A DNA stretch of 64,000 nucleotides. Source: Manduca sexta (lineage: Eukaryota; Arthropoda; Insecta; Lepidoptera; Sphingidae). Positions 32,200-41,497 of this stretch are shown here, piece after piece. Position numbers and translations under genes: made by a program. The stretch is from positions 9,052,001-9,116,000 of the forward strand of contig NC_051124.1 of the NCBI RefSeq assembly GCF_014839805.1, written 5' to 3'. The notes under the pieces were generated by a model. The model was given only the letters and a program-made list of their open reading frames with translations, searched no databases and was not told the DNA's origin. Every line of letters starts with the position of its first letter. The first letter of the stretch is position 1.

Positions 32200-32495
32200 A
32201 GGGTTATGGGTCATACGATACCACTTTCCAGGCGTCGATAAATATACTCTGCGATAGGCCAGTTAGCATCAACCGCCATTCGTCACTCACGTAGTTACTT
32301 TAACCAAGACGCCTCCGTAGAATTTCCACACCATGCGCGGCACCCATACAGGAACGCTGTAGCAATTGGATCGCGGTACCCGCAGACATTTTATCATTCG
32401 AAGTTGCTTACACATAGCATGGTATGCTACATAGCGTAGGTATGTAGTGAACACAATCCAATTTTATGGGCATCGATTACTTATCCCAATTCTGA
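32200..32495. other. Unclassified interior of LTR-like element
   Basis: Includes short near-palindromes (ACATAGCATGGTATGCTACATAG around 32413-32437). No polypurine tract before the right repeat. Confidence 0.45.
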
Positions 32496-32848
32496 TTTCG
32501 AAGTGAAAACTCTTTACTTGGTTATTTTTTTTACATGACCGGTAAAGTATCACCGGTGTATATTTATTTTGCAGACAGTTATTCAATTATTGAAACACTT
32601 CTTTACTTCACTAACAATTTACTGCATAGTAACACTAGCGGAATACACAATGTGCTCGGTTCGAGCGTCCAAATAAGACTCGTACAAAAACTTCTACAAG
32701 ATTCTGCTCGTCGTCGTTCGGCCGGTCCTTATATTGACAGCAGTCGACCTCCCTCCTCTTCTAATACTTCCTCGATGTAATGATAGATGGCGCCACTATC
32801 GCTCCGGAAATTCACCAATTCAACGAATAACGAGGTGCTGCGGCGACA
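32496..32848 (+). repeat. Right copy of the 352-bp direct repeat, LTR-like
   Basis: TTTCGAAGTGAAAACTCTTT to GCTGCGGCGACA, followed by TATATATT. See the left copy at 29872. Confidence 0.8.
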
Positions 32849-32849
32849 T

Positions 32850-33115
32850 ATATATTAAAAACCTTTTAATAAAAATAACTCTCAACCATCATGCCCGGCC
32901 ATTTGACAAACTAGACATAAAGTGGCATGGTAAGCGTCGTAAATCCCAGTGATAGTTTCGTCAAAATATTAACGAGGGGTGGGATCAGGCCCACGTCCGC
33001 CATAACTAATGATAGCTGACGTGGACCGGGATTTTGAGGATTTGTCCACGCTTTTTCAGCTTTGATTTTTAAGGCACGTTTGAATAGTGTGAATGATTGC
33101 GATTCTTTGCTGATT
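32850..33115. other. Unclassified DNA
   Basis: The 87-codon minus frame (32911-33174) runs into SINE-B and shows no recognised domain. GCCCACGTCCGCC / TGACGTGGACCGGG form a small imperfect hairpin near 32990-33030. Confidence 0.4.
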
Positions 33116-33117
33116 GA

Positions 33118-33362
33118 ATAGCTACTTCTGTAGTAGTTGTGTGGCGGTGCAGCTTGGTGAGACCTCAAGTTCAATCCTCGGGTTGGATTGAGTGATGTGG
33201 CTTTTGCTCAATATCAGCTCGGGGTCTGGAATTCGGTGCTGATGGCGATAGGCTCGCCTATGACATCAGGAGATGGAATACACGTGGTGAAAATGGGGGC
33301 ACTGGAATCACTTCTGTTTACCCCTTCGGAGATAAAAGGCGTGAGAGTGTGTGTGTCAAAAA
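33118..33362 (+). mobile_element. SINE-B, diverged copy
   Basis: AGTTGTGTGGCGGTGCAGCT, CAAGTTCAATCCTCGGGTTG (B-box area), ATATCAGCTCGGGGTCTGGA, TGGCGATAGGCTCGCCTATG, CCCCTTCGGAGATAAAAGGC and GTGAGAGTGTGTGTGTC. Confidence 0.8.
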
Positions 33363-33647
33363 AACATCGTTTCATCATAAATTCATATTTTACCAGACAT
33401 GGTTTTATTACTTTGACACGAATTTCGCAGCCACTAGGAACCTTCAATATTTACTAAGTTCTCCGAAATTCATCTGCCCATCCAACAACTAACCGTCCGA
33501 CACCATTTAAGCATATATTTCCCGAAATACATTAAATGTCTTTAGTAATACGCTAGATCCGACCGTTTCCTAGAATAACAGTATCCATGCATTCAAAATA
33601 CAGCTATACAGCCAAATATATTCTCAGGAATACGGAAAATTCGAATA

Positions 33648-33712
33648 TCGATTTCCAAATTAGAATATCGAATTCCAAATTCGAATATAGAATTCGAAAT
33701 TCGAAATCGGTT
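33648..33712. repeat. Short AT-rich tandem repeat (AATTCGAATAT units)
   Basis: Three to four imperfect units of about 20 bases, AATATCGATTTCCAAATTAG, AATATCGAATTCCAAATTCG, AATATAGAATTCGAAATTCG. Confidence 0.85.
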
Positions 33713-33714
33713 AA

Positions 33715-34670
33715 TTGAACGTAAACACATTACTCATTTCCAGAGAGATATTTACAACATAAGCTATATCCGTAATATTTTATCACAATACTTATTATTG
33801 TGTATTTTAAGGGTTGCCCCAAACGTCGACAAAAAAATGTGTGAATCATCCTTCAACTTCAAACAGGGTGATGGGAGCGTAGGGTTGCCACACAAATATT
33901 TATACGTCCTTTAGGAAAAAGGGAATGTGAAATGTATTAAGACCTAAACATACATACGTGGGCGACAAAGGATTCAATCAATGACAATGTGTTCAAATTT
34001 TATCTAAGTGTTAGCGCGATTAGATTTTTATTTAAGGGTCATTTTTGTGTGGCAAATACGTCGTCAGTCTGTCTTTAATACTGCATACTCAACTTTGTTT
34101 ATACAGGCCACCAACACTTCTTAATCATGGCCCCTCGAGCCACAACGTGAATTCATTGGCCTACGTTCGTGTGTTAAAAACGAAATTATTTTTAACGTTT
34201 TATTTATTATAATTATAGTATTCATGAGCTGGATGGTTCTATTTTTTTTTCATAAAACAAAGTTGTCGCTTGCCATTTTTAAAAATACATACATTCTACA
34301 TTCATTTTATATGTACATAACACCTCTTTTTGATGCTGACAAAAATCTCTTGTATACGTGTTTCATAGTCTACGGATGCTTATCAAAAATGATGTTGTTT
34401 AATAAAAATGTCGCCTTGGAAATTATTTTGTGGCGTAGCTTACACAAAGGCTTATAAATATCTTATTCTTCCAACTCAATTACAGTACTTAACAATCAAA
34501 ACTACTGTTATTTTTGTTAAAATGATTACGTTTGTGTTGGAGCAACCCTGGCTTTTAGTTTAGTTGTTTTTTTTACTTTTACAGTTCACGAAGAAACTGG
34601 GTTTAAGAAGCTAAAAAAGCAAGTTTTTTAAAGGTTAGTGGCCATTAAGCCTTATCTTACAATTTATATA
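33715..34670. other. Mostly unique AT-rich DNA
   Basis: GGGTTGCCACACAAATATTTA (33884-33904) and the reverse-related GTGTGGCAAATACGTCG (34046-34062) might be ends of a small MITE; not strong enough to call. Confidence 0.4.
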
Positions 34671-34675
34671 AATTA

Positions 34676-35032
34676 CTAGCTTTTGCCCACGGCTCCGCCC
34701 ACGTGATGATTTTATTCGGGGATAAAAGTTCCGCTATATATTTTCCGGGATAAAAAAGTTGCCTATAGCACTAAGGAGTAATTTACCTTCCTATTACTGA
34801 ATAAAACACAAAATCTGTTGAGTAGTTTTTGAGATAAGCGCGTCCAAAAAAGAAACAATGAACTTTATATATTACTATATATAAAGTTCAATATATTTGT
34901 TTTCCATAGCTAGACGTCTATTTGTTCAGCTCTATAGCTCTATAAGAATTTTCAAAATCGATTCAGTAGTTCCAGAGATAAGCCCTTACAAACAAAATTA
35001 CAAACTTTTCCTCCTTATAATATTAGTATAGA
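34676..35032 (-). mobile_element. Lep1-type non-autonomous Helitron, intact ends
   Basis: Plus strand A|CTAGCTTTTGCCCACGGCTC...; the other end ...TATTAGTATAGA|T, so on the minus strand it begins TC and ends CTAG between A and T. Inside are two CCGGGATAAAA-type segments and a perfect hairpin TGAACTTTATATA / TATATAAAGTTCA at about 34858-34890 where two units seem fused head to tail (two AGTAGTT-GAGATAAGC segments). Confidence 0.85.
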
Positions 35033-35034
35033 TC

Positions 35035-35350
35035 ATCATTTTCCAAATTGTACGAACTTTAATAATGCCTTGAAGAAATCCTGTGAATTCCGTGTTATCA
35101 TAATCTTAACTATAAATCAAAATATTTTCATATTTCCAAAAATAAATAAGTTTATATATCGATATGTCTGTCGGCTACAGTACTGTGTAACCTGACTTAG
35201 TTATATAAGTGTGTATTAAGATTTATGATAAATAAAATACATCCGTTACGTTCACATTTATTCACAGATTGGCACACATTTTTAAAACCGGGTTAGTTGT
35301 ATCACAACAACGGACAATCTACCTTCATTTATCTTAAGATATTAATACTT
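35035..35350. other. AT-rich DNA, nothing recognised
   Basis: No family seen. Confidence 0.5.
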
Positions 35351-35351
35351 A

Positions 35352-36098
35352 TACAGGGTCATTTTGACATCCTCTTACTAAATACCACATACTCGTCTTC
35401 ATTTATGCTGACATTGTACCAAAAATCGTCCATTAATGACGAATATTTGCACCAAAAATCTTGGTTTAAGTTTTCTGATTTATTGATCATTTTGTAATTT
35501 AATGCGAATATGGCGTTTGTGTGATTTTATTTCTGACTGAAAGTATGATATTGCTGCTGCGATGAATTCTCTTTGAGTAATAGTAGTGGCATTACGGGGA
35601 GTAAAATTAAAATTACTTTTATTCATATTTATTTATATTACACTTTTTTATTTTACACCTAAGGCTAAAGAAACTTATTGTAAAGTATTATTTCCAAGTT
35701 ACAAGCGGCGATAGCCTAGTTGGGTGTGGAACGGACTGCCGAGACAAATGTCCGCAGGTTCAAATCCCAAGGGCACACACCTCTGACTTTTCTAAAAAAT
35801 CATGTGTGTATTCTTTGTGAATTTATCGTTCGCTTTAATGATGAAGGAAAACATCGTGAGGAAACCTGCACATCCGAGAAGTTCTCTATAGGAATTTCGA
35901 GGGTGTGTGAAGTCTACCAACCCGCACTAGGCCAGCCTGGTGGACTAAGGCCTAATCCCTTTCAGTAGTAGAGGAGGCCCGTGCTCAGCAGTGGGCAAGT
36001 ATATAATACAGGGCTGATATTATTATTATTATTATATTATTTCCAAGTAGATAAGCATATGGTTTAATTTAGTAACGCAATGTCAAAATGACCCTGTA
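35352..36098. mobile_element. TACAGGGTCATT-TIR MITE carrying a nested SINE-A
   Basis: Terminal repeats TACAGGGTCATTTTGACA and its inverse at 36081-36098. Without the SINE (35700-36035) and its duplicated target it is close to 400 bp, the size of the second copy at 41498-41903, which lies in the opposite orientation. The outer bases are TA-rich, so the target duplication cannot be fixed by eye. No coding frame; superfamily unknown. Confidence 0.85.
35700..36035 (+). mobile_element. SINE-A, full copy with target-site duplication
   Basis: Head GCGGCGATAGCCTAGTTGGG, B box GGTTCAAATCCC near 35757, the standard body and tail AGCAGTGGGCAAGTATATAA, CAGGGCTGATATTATTATT. It is bracketed by ATTATTTCCAAGT at 35687-35699 and 36036-36048, a 13-bp duplication. 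The empty site is seen in the sister MITE at 41498. Five extra bases, TACAA, precede the head. Confidence 0.95.
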
Positions 36099-36099
36099 T

Positions 36100-36530
36100 A
36101 TATTGTTTGGTTGTCTCAGATGTTACGATATGAATAATTTACACTTATCATGTTTATGATAGAGGCTTACTGCATCACCAAGGAGGAACCAGCGCACAAA
36201 TAATAAATTTAAAAGAACGATTGCAAAACACAATGTGCTGAAACCTTTAAGCTGAAATGTGTTTTATATATAGTCTGTAAAAGGTATAAAATAGTTCGTG
36301 ACATGTTCAGTCTTTATGAAAACATTAATAATCTTGTAACTGTCAGATGGTTCTTTTTAGAAAAGAAAATCCAATTTCAAAAATGCATGAAAATACTGCG
36401 TTGGCAACATGCAAATATATTCATTATTGGGAGCAGATTTACATACAGGGTTGCAAATTCTCATTTTCATGTTTGTGTTATTTTTGTGTGGCATGAAATG
36501 TGTTTCATTTTGTTATGTAGCTAGTTTTTG
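36100..36530. other. AT-rich DNA, nothing recognised
   Basis: Frames at 36303-36663 are F/I/V-rich and not recognised. Confidence 0.45.
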
Positions 36531-36534
36531 TGTA

Positions 36535-36722
36535 AAACAAGGTATTGCTCGTGGCAGCGCTTGTGTGATATTCTCTTACTACATTGAAAGTCCGATAGTA
36601 CTTTTTGGGATAATAGTCTATAAATTAACCCAGGCTATGGACTGTCCGTATGAAAAAATTTAACAAAATCCGTTCAACGGTTTTTGCGTTTATTTCTAAC
36701 ACATCCAATTATTTGCTTTTCG
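36535..36722 (-). mobile_element. Lep1-type Helitron, very degraded
   Basis: GGTATTGCTCGTGGCAGCGC, TTTTTGGGATAATAGTCTAT, AACAAAATCCGTTCAACGGT follow the Helitron order loosely. Ends not preserved. Confidence 0.4.
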
Positions 36723-36724
36723 AA

Positions 36725-37232
36725 TATCAGTAAGATTAATAAGAAACAAACTTTTCACTATTATAAATCATTATTAAAAATATATTTTGAGAGAGTATAC
36801 GTACAACAAAAACGTTAAAAACACATATATTTTTGAAGGACTATAAATAAGAAAAACTTTTATAACGACCGACGCGAAGGATGTGTTTCGCACATGGCTG
36901 TCAAGCACAGACGACTGACTGAAAATATAACTTATTTTATTATTTTAGAACGTCTACCTGGCTAGAAATTGAGTATTAATATAGAGTTGGAAAAATAGAG
37001 GCCAGTTATGAAAAACAGTATTTTATAGTATTAAAGTAAGCAAACAATACAATGAAATAAGTAAAGATTATCCTAACTTGGAATTATTTAACAATAACAT
37101 CAATTCTTACAAACGACATATCCACTATACCCTCAAAGATTCATAACTCTAAACCTCGCATATTGTTCACTTGTACCTACCAATCTTGTAATTCCATTCA
37201 CCTAAGAGTACTCAAACTGTGTTTTATATATA
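36725..37232. other. AT-rich DNA, nothing recognised
   Basis: No family seen. Confidence 0.5.
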
Positions 37233-37234
37233 CT

Positions 37235-37365
37235 TGCTATTTGTAACTTTAACTTTCTAGAGCACATGTTTAGCATTATAATTATAGTCCAGGAATTATT
37301 TTGCATATCATAATATGTTGTTATGATTGTAACCTGTTTTGTTTTTAATAAATAAATAAATAAGT
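37235..37365 (+). mobile_element. Possible LINE 3' end with AATAAATAAATAAATAA tail
   Basis: TATTTGTAACTTTAACTTTC, TTATGATTGTAACCTGTTTT and TAATAAATAAATAAATAAG look like a 3' untranslated end of a jockey-type LINE. No coding part is present. Confidence 0.35.
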
Positions 37366-37482
37366 TTTCTTAAGCAATGTTGTGTACATCTTTAATTGGT
37401 GCATGTATTAGTTATTAAGCCTGTGTAAAGTGTATTAGAGTGTTAAATATATGTACTGTTGATATTCCTATTATAGTAAATA

Positions 37483-37890
37483 AATAAGTTGAAGTGTTTG
37501 TTTGTTTCTCTTTTGGACGCGCTTATCTAAGGAACTCATTTTTTCTGAATTATCATTCGCTTTAACGGTGAAGGAAAACATCGTGAGGAAACCTGCATAC
37601 CTGAGAAATTCTCCATAGGAATTTTCGAAGGTGTGTGAAGTCTAACAATCCGCACTAGGCCAGCGTGGAGGATTGAGGCCTAATCCCTCTCAGTAGTAGA
37701 GGAGGCCCGTGCCCAACAGTGGGACAGTATATACTCCAAAACTACTTTTAGGATTTTGTTTTTTTTTTTTCACTCATAGGAAGCTACATTACTCCTGAGT
37801 GCTATACGCTACTTTCAATCCTGGGAAAATATAAAGTGAAACTTTTTATCCGGGAAAAACTTTTTCACACGAGCCGCAAGCAAATTCTAG
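37483..37890 (+). mobile_element. Lep1-type Helitron split by SINE-A
   Basis: 5' part GTTTGTTTGTTTCTCTTTTG, GACGCGCTTATCTAAGGAAC (37495-37545); 3' part CACTCATAGGAAGCTACATT, ACTCCTGAGTGCTATACGCT, TTTTATCCGGGAAAAACTTT, GAGCCGCAAGCAAATTCTAG|T. Ends CTAG followed by T. The SINE-A fragment at 37546-37733 separates the parts. Confidence 0.75.
37546..37733 (+). mobile_element. SINE-A, 5' truncated, nested in a Helitron
   Basis: From ATTATCATTCGCTTTAACGG through GAGGAAACCTGCATACCTGA and GGCCAGCGTGGAGGATTGAG to CCCAACAGTGGGACAGTATAT. Starts within the body, as expected from incomplete reverse transcription. Confidence 0.88.
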
Positions 37891-37979
37891 TTGTTAAATA
37901 AAATACACTTATACGAAATATAAATTAAAAAGTTTTACGGCTTAAATATTATAATAATATAATGATAAATGTCTTATTT

Positions 37980-38280
37980 ACTCACACGTACACCTTTTAT
38001 CCCCAAAGAGGTAGGCAGAGGCGCAACTACTTTATCCACTTATGGCCGTGCATTCATTACCATGATACAATAGGGGGCGAAGCCTATCGCCATGTAGAGT
38101 ATGATGTGTGCTTGAGGGAGAATTTAAACCAGTGAGTTTCAACTGACAACTGTGTTTATTAGTTAAACGATCTTTTATTTATACCTTACAAATACATGAC
38201 GTGTGCATTTAATCCATATTATGTCCCCACAGCCATATTGGCCACAAATTCCAGACTCCATACTGATATTGAGAAATAAA
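37980..38280 (-). mobile_element. SINE-B, two pieces
   Basis: First piece: ACTCACACGTACACCTTTTA, TCCCCAAAGAGGTAGGCAGA, GGCGCAACTACTTTATCCAC, AGCCTATCGCCATGTAGAG. Second piece near 38220-38275: CATATTGGCCACAAATTCCA, GACTCCATACTGATATTGAG. The order is disturbed, so there may be two overlapping copies. Confidence 0.7.
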
Positions 38281-38399
38281 ATCTAAATAACACTTTGCTC
38301 GAACCGAGATATAATGAAATCAGAGAGAGAATGAGAACAATGATTTGTTAATTGATTTTGAATATTATTTCAATGAAGACAATGTCGATAATAGGTTAA

Positions 38400-38960
38400 C
38401 AGTAACACATTAAACATTATCTGCGCTCCGCCGTATAAGCGCCAGCCTTAACGCAATTACCAATATTTGAATACTCACACCTCGCTATTGTAGTCTCATT
38501 TACAAAGCGACAACAGGGGCCTTATTCTCTATCCCGCGTGTTATTTTAACAGTGCGTAACAAGCACGGAACACAACGCATCATGTTTAGGACTATAGAAA
38601 TTTGGCTTACAGAATACAATTCCACGCACATATCTCGAAGATAACATGACACGGCCGCGTTACGCGTTTACACTATCATACAGAATCAGGGCCCAGTGTA
38701 ATCGGAATCCCTTTCTGCAAATAATTCTCAGGTGCCGATGCATCTGTAACCTGGAATTATCGATTTATCCCTAGGGAACTCCGCGGTGTGGTTACATAAA
38801 GGAGCCTTTTATCCGCGTATCCATCACCGCAGAAGATCGATAGGCAATTAGTTCCGGTCGCCATGGCAACCAGGTTGAGCTGACAGCTCGTTAGCCTTTA
38901 AGCTTGGACTACATGAGAGTGTTAGTGCGGGATTTTTCCTTTGAAGTTTTATCGACTATT
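38400..38960. promoter_or_regulatory. Repeat-free GC-richer block, candidate regulatory region
   Basis: No transposon sequence recognised here, GC is clearly above neighbours, and several transcription-factor-like words cluster: an RFX X-box (38857-38870), ATCGATTTATCCC near 38760, CTTTGAAG near 38940. Inference only; conservation would decide. Confidence 0.25.
38857..38870. promoter_or_regulatory. Perfect RFX X-box GTCGCCATGGCAAC
   Basis: Fits the RFX consensus GTNRCC-N2-RGYAAC in both half-sites. X-boxes usually mark ciliary genes such as those of sensory neurons, normally close upstream of the start. No ciliary gene is seen within reach in this window. Confidence 0.35.
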
Positions 38961-38964
38961 ATGC

Positions 38965-39235
38965 GGATCTGTTTTATCTGAAAAATATCTTGTTGGATAC
39001 AAAATAATTATCATATAAAATTTCGTTTAAAGAAAAGGCAGAATCGTAAATTATTTCGTTCTTAAAAATGTCTATGAAACACTTAGCCATTTTGATATAA
39101 AAAAATAACTTAAAAAAGACGAATAGAGTCACAACCTACATAATTTTTAAACTATCGAAAAGATCCAAGCATTTCCAGTTCTTGTTTCAATACTTTAACA
39201 AATCCAGCCAATCGTTAAAGAAAGCTAACCGTTCA
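38965..39235. other. AT-rich DNA, nothing recognised
   Basis: No family or exon. Confidence 0.5.
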
Positions 39236-39239
39236 TACA

Positions 39240-39470
39240 TCATTGGCTACAGCAAATGCGGTACAGACCGCTCAAGGATTAACCGTAGCAAATGGTATGT
39301 CGTCATGTAATCCGAGCTTTACAAGGGATTAGACCTAGACTGCGCCTAGACTCAAATGTTTTGTAACACGGGCACTAAAGAAGCCGCGCTTGATTGCGGC
39401 CAAAAGCCAGAATTTGAATACGAGCTCATCGCTGGGTGGTAATTAGAACTGTTGAGAATTTGGTTTTTAA
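39240..39470. promoter_or_regulatory. Cluster of GGATTA/TAATCC and CAAATG sites
   Basis: Three K50-homeodomain words (GGATTA 39276-39281, TAATCC 39308-39313, GGATTA 39326-39331) lie within 56 bases, with three CAAATG E-box-type words interspersed (near 39253, 39289 and 39355), in a repeat-free, GC-richer stretch. May be a small enhancer; not proven. Confidence 0.25.
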
Positions 39471-39577
39471 GCCTCATTTCTTCGGTCTAGACTAATTTGA
39501 CGTAGAACGGAATGTGGAATTTAAAATTAACGAACTAAAGTCATCTTTAGCACTACCGAATTTTCAATCTAGCTATT

Positions 39578-39667
39578 ATAATAATAATAATAATATCAGC
39601 CCTGTATTATATACTGTCCCACTGTTGGGCACGGGCCTCCTCTACTACACAGAGGGATTAGGCTTTA
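39578..39667 (-). mobile_element. SINE-A, tail only
   Basis: ATAATAATATCAGCCCTGTA, TTATATACTGTCCCACTGTT, GGGCACGGGCCTCCTCTACT is the reverse of the last 75 bases of SINE-A with its simple-repeat end. Confidence 0.85.
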
Positions 39668-39690
39668 TAAACTTAGCTATTATAAACTTA

Positions 39691-39903
39691 CTAGCTTTTG
39701 CCCGCGGCTCCGCCCGCGTTATAAAGTTTTTCAGGCTAGTTTTCCGTTATAAAAGTAGTAGTTTCCCGGAAGCCTTTGTTCTTCCCAGGGTCTCAAACTG
39801 TTTCCATACCAAATTTCATCTTAATACGTTGGGTAGTTTTTGAGTTTAACACGTTCAGGCAGACAGATGCAGCGAGGGACTTTTGTTTTATAATATATAT
39901 TTT
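39691..39903 (-). mobile_element. Lep1-type non-autonomous Helitron
   Basis: A|CTAGCTTTTGCCCGCGGCTC, CGCCCGCGTTATAAAG, CTTCCCAGGGTCTCAAACTG, CATACCAAATTTCATCTTAA, GGCAGACAGATGCAGCGAGG, TTTGTTTTATAATATA. The best preserved 3' end of this type in the window. Confidence 0.8.
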
Positions 39904-39904
39904 T

Positions 39905-40685
39905 AGAACTTTTTAAGAGGAACAATCCCGTCATACATCATTGTTGCATAACTTTAACCGTTTACGCAGCGCACGCAACGGAAGCTCTCAAAACTAATAA
40001 TTTTTCCCCGTTTTTGCAACATGTTTTATTACTGCTCCGCTCCTATTGGTCATAGCGTGATGATATATAGCCTATAGCACTCCGGGATCAAAGGGCTATC
40101 CAACACAAAAACATTTTTTCAGTTCAAACCGGTAGTTCCTGAGATTAGCCATTACTGCTCCGCTCCTATTGGCCATAGCGTGATGATATATAGCCTATAG
40201 CGCTCCACAAATAAAGGGCTATCCAACACAAAAAGAATTTTTCAGTTTGAATCGGTAGTTCCTGAGATTAGCCATTACTGCTCCGCTCCTATTGGGTATA
40301 GCGTGATGATATATAGCCTATAGTACTCCACGAACAAAGGGCTATCCAACGCAAAAAGAATTTTTCAGTTTGGACCGGTAGTTCCTGAGATTAGCCATTA
40401 CTGCTCCGCTCCTATTGGGTATAGCGTTATGATATATAGCCTATAGTACTCCACGAACAAAGGGCTATCCAACGCAAAAATAATTTTTCAGTTTGGACCG
40501 GTAGTTCCTGAGATTAGCCATTACTGCTCCGCTCCTATTGGGTATAGCGTGATGATATATAGCCTATAGCACTCCACGAACAAAGGGCTATCCAACGCAA
40601 AAAGAATTTTTCAGTTTGGACCGGTAGTTCCTGAGATTAGCGCGTTCAAACAAACAAACTCTTCAGCTTTATATAATAGTATAGA
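39905..40685 (-). mobile_element. Helitron-like element with minisatellite core
   Basis: The right edge AACAAACTCTTCAGCTTTATA...TAGTATAGA|T is the Helitron 5' end (TC on the minus strand, T flank). The left part CGTTTACGCAGCGCACGCAA, TTTTTCCCCGTTTTTGCAAC is a recurring lepidopteran wording next to this family. The core is a five-unit 123-bp array (40031-40645). Confidence 0.7.
40031..40645. repeat. Minisatellite, five units of exactly 123 bp
   Basis: ACTGCTCCGCTCCTATTGG begins at 40031, 40154, 40277, 40400 and 40523, an exact 123-base period. Units 3-5 are almost identical; units 1 and 2 differ slightly more. Each unit spans CATAGCGTGATGATATATAG, GGGCTATCCAACRCAAAAA and GGTAGTTCCTGAGATTAGCC. 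Confidence 0.97.
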
Positions 40686-40813
40686 TTTATTAAATATATT
40701 AATCTTCTAGAAACAATACTTATAACGTGCATATTCTGTGCCTTACTTATTTAAGTTACTCTATTGGTGGAATAATTTCACTGCCCACTAACCAATATTA
40801 TAAACTTCTATTA

Positions 40814-40899
40814 ACATAGACATATAACGTATACATTCAATTTATGTATAAATGTAATCATTTATACATAAATTGAATGTATACGTTATATGTCTATGT
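40814..40899. repeat. Perfect hairpin, 41-bp arms and 4-base loop
   Basis: Left arm 40814-40854 starts ACATAGACATATAACGTATA; the right arm 40859-40899 is its exact reverse complement; loop TAAT. No mismatch in 41 pairs. Either a very young palindrome or a hairpin precursor; see findings. Confidence 0.97.
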
Positions 40900-41490
40900 C
40901 ACTATCAATAAGAATATTTCAATAATCCCTAACGATAAATAAATAGAGAATCATGAAAGTTTTCTAATTTTTACCAACATAATATTTTAAATCGCACTTT
41001 TCCAACACAGATAAAGATTTATATAGGATATAGAAATTCTATAATTATTCTGTTACCATGGCAAACACAAAGTACCTATTTGTTAATTCCCTTCTTTATC
41101 CTTTTAAAGTCAATTCGACACAATTATGCCGGCCTACTAAGTTGATTTTTCACTCCATGTCCCTGCCCACTAGCTTGCTTGCAATAGGTTGCTAATTCCC
41201 TATCAATGTATACCGTATAATGAAAAATAATAACTTAGTAATCGCGTTTTATTTACCGAATAAAATTGGCATTTCACCTCCCCAAACGCTAAGAATATAA
41301 ATAACATTTGCGTTGTTTTTATAAAATCTACATCACAGCCCATGAGACTGTGAATAATGACGTCATAATTTCTAGGCCGTCAGTCATGCCGAATGATCAT
41401 CCATCCATAGCAATGACGTTAGAGTAAAAACTCACAATTACCTTTGTATGTTATGACTCGAAAATTGTAGGTATATTTATTGAATTTGTT
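40900..41490. other. AT-rich DNA
   Basis: Holds a short reverse type D piece at 41112-41145 and a TGACGTCA at 41358-41365. Nothing else recognised. Confidence 0.45.
41112..41145 (-). mobile_element. GGTGGT-head retroposon type D, tiny fragment
   Basis: CAATTCGACACAATTATGCC then GGCCTACTAAG is the reverse of the GGCCGGCATAATTGTGTCGA segment of type D. Confidence 0.55.
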
Positions 41491-41497
41491 AATAATA

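Larger units (their letters stand above)
29872..32848. mobile_element. LTR-retroelement-like structure without genes (TRIM/LARD-like)
   Basis: Two near-identical 352/353-bp direct repeats flank about 2.27 kb. The outer flanks are TATA before the left repeat and TATA after the right repeat, a possible 4-bp target duplication in low-complexity sequence. No gag, protease, reverse transcriptase or integrase frame is present. No clear primer-binding site follows the left repeat and no polypurine tract precedes the right one. The interior carries a tandem array (30671-31301), a GC-rich CpG-rich patch (31480-31580), a type E retroposon end and a SINE-C. It could instead be a recent segmental duplication. 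Confidence 0.45.

Noticed and set aside
29910..32780. Identical 81-codon frames taken as a duplicated gene
   Set aside because: They lie inside the 352-bp LTR-like repeats, so their identity follows from the repeats and does not show coding.
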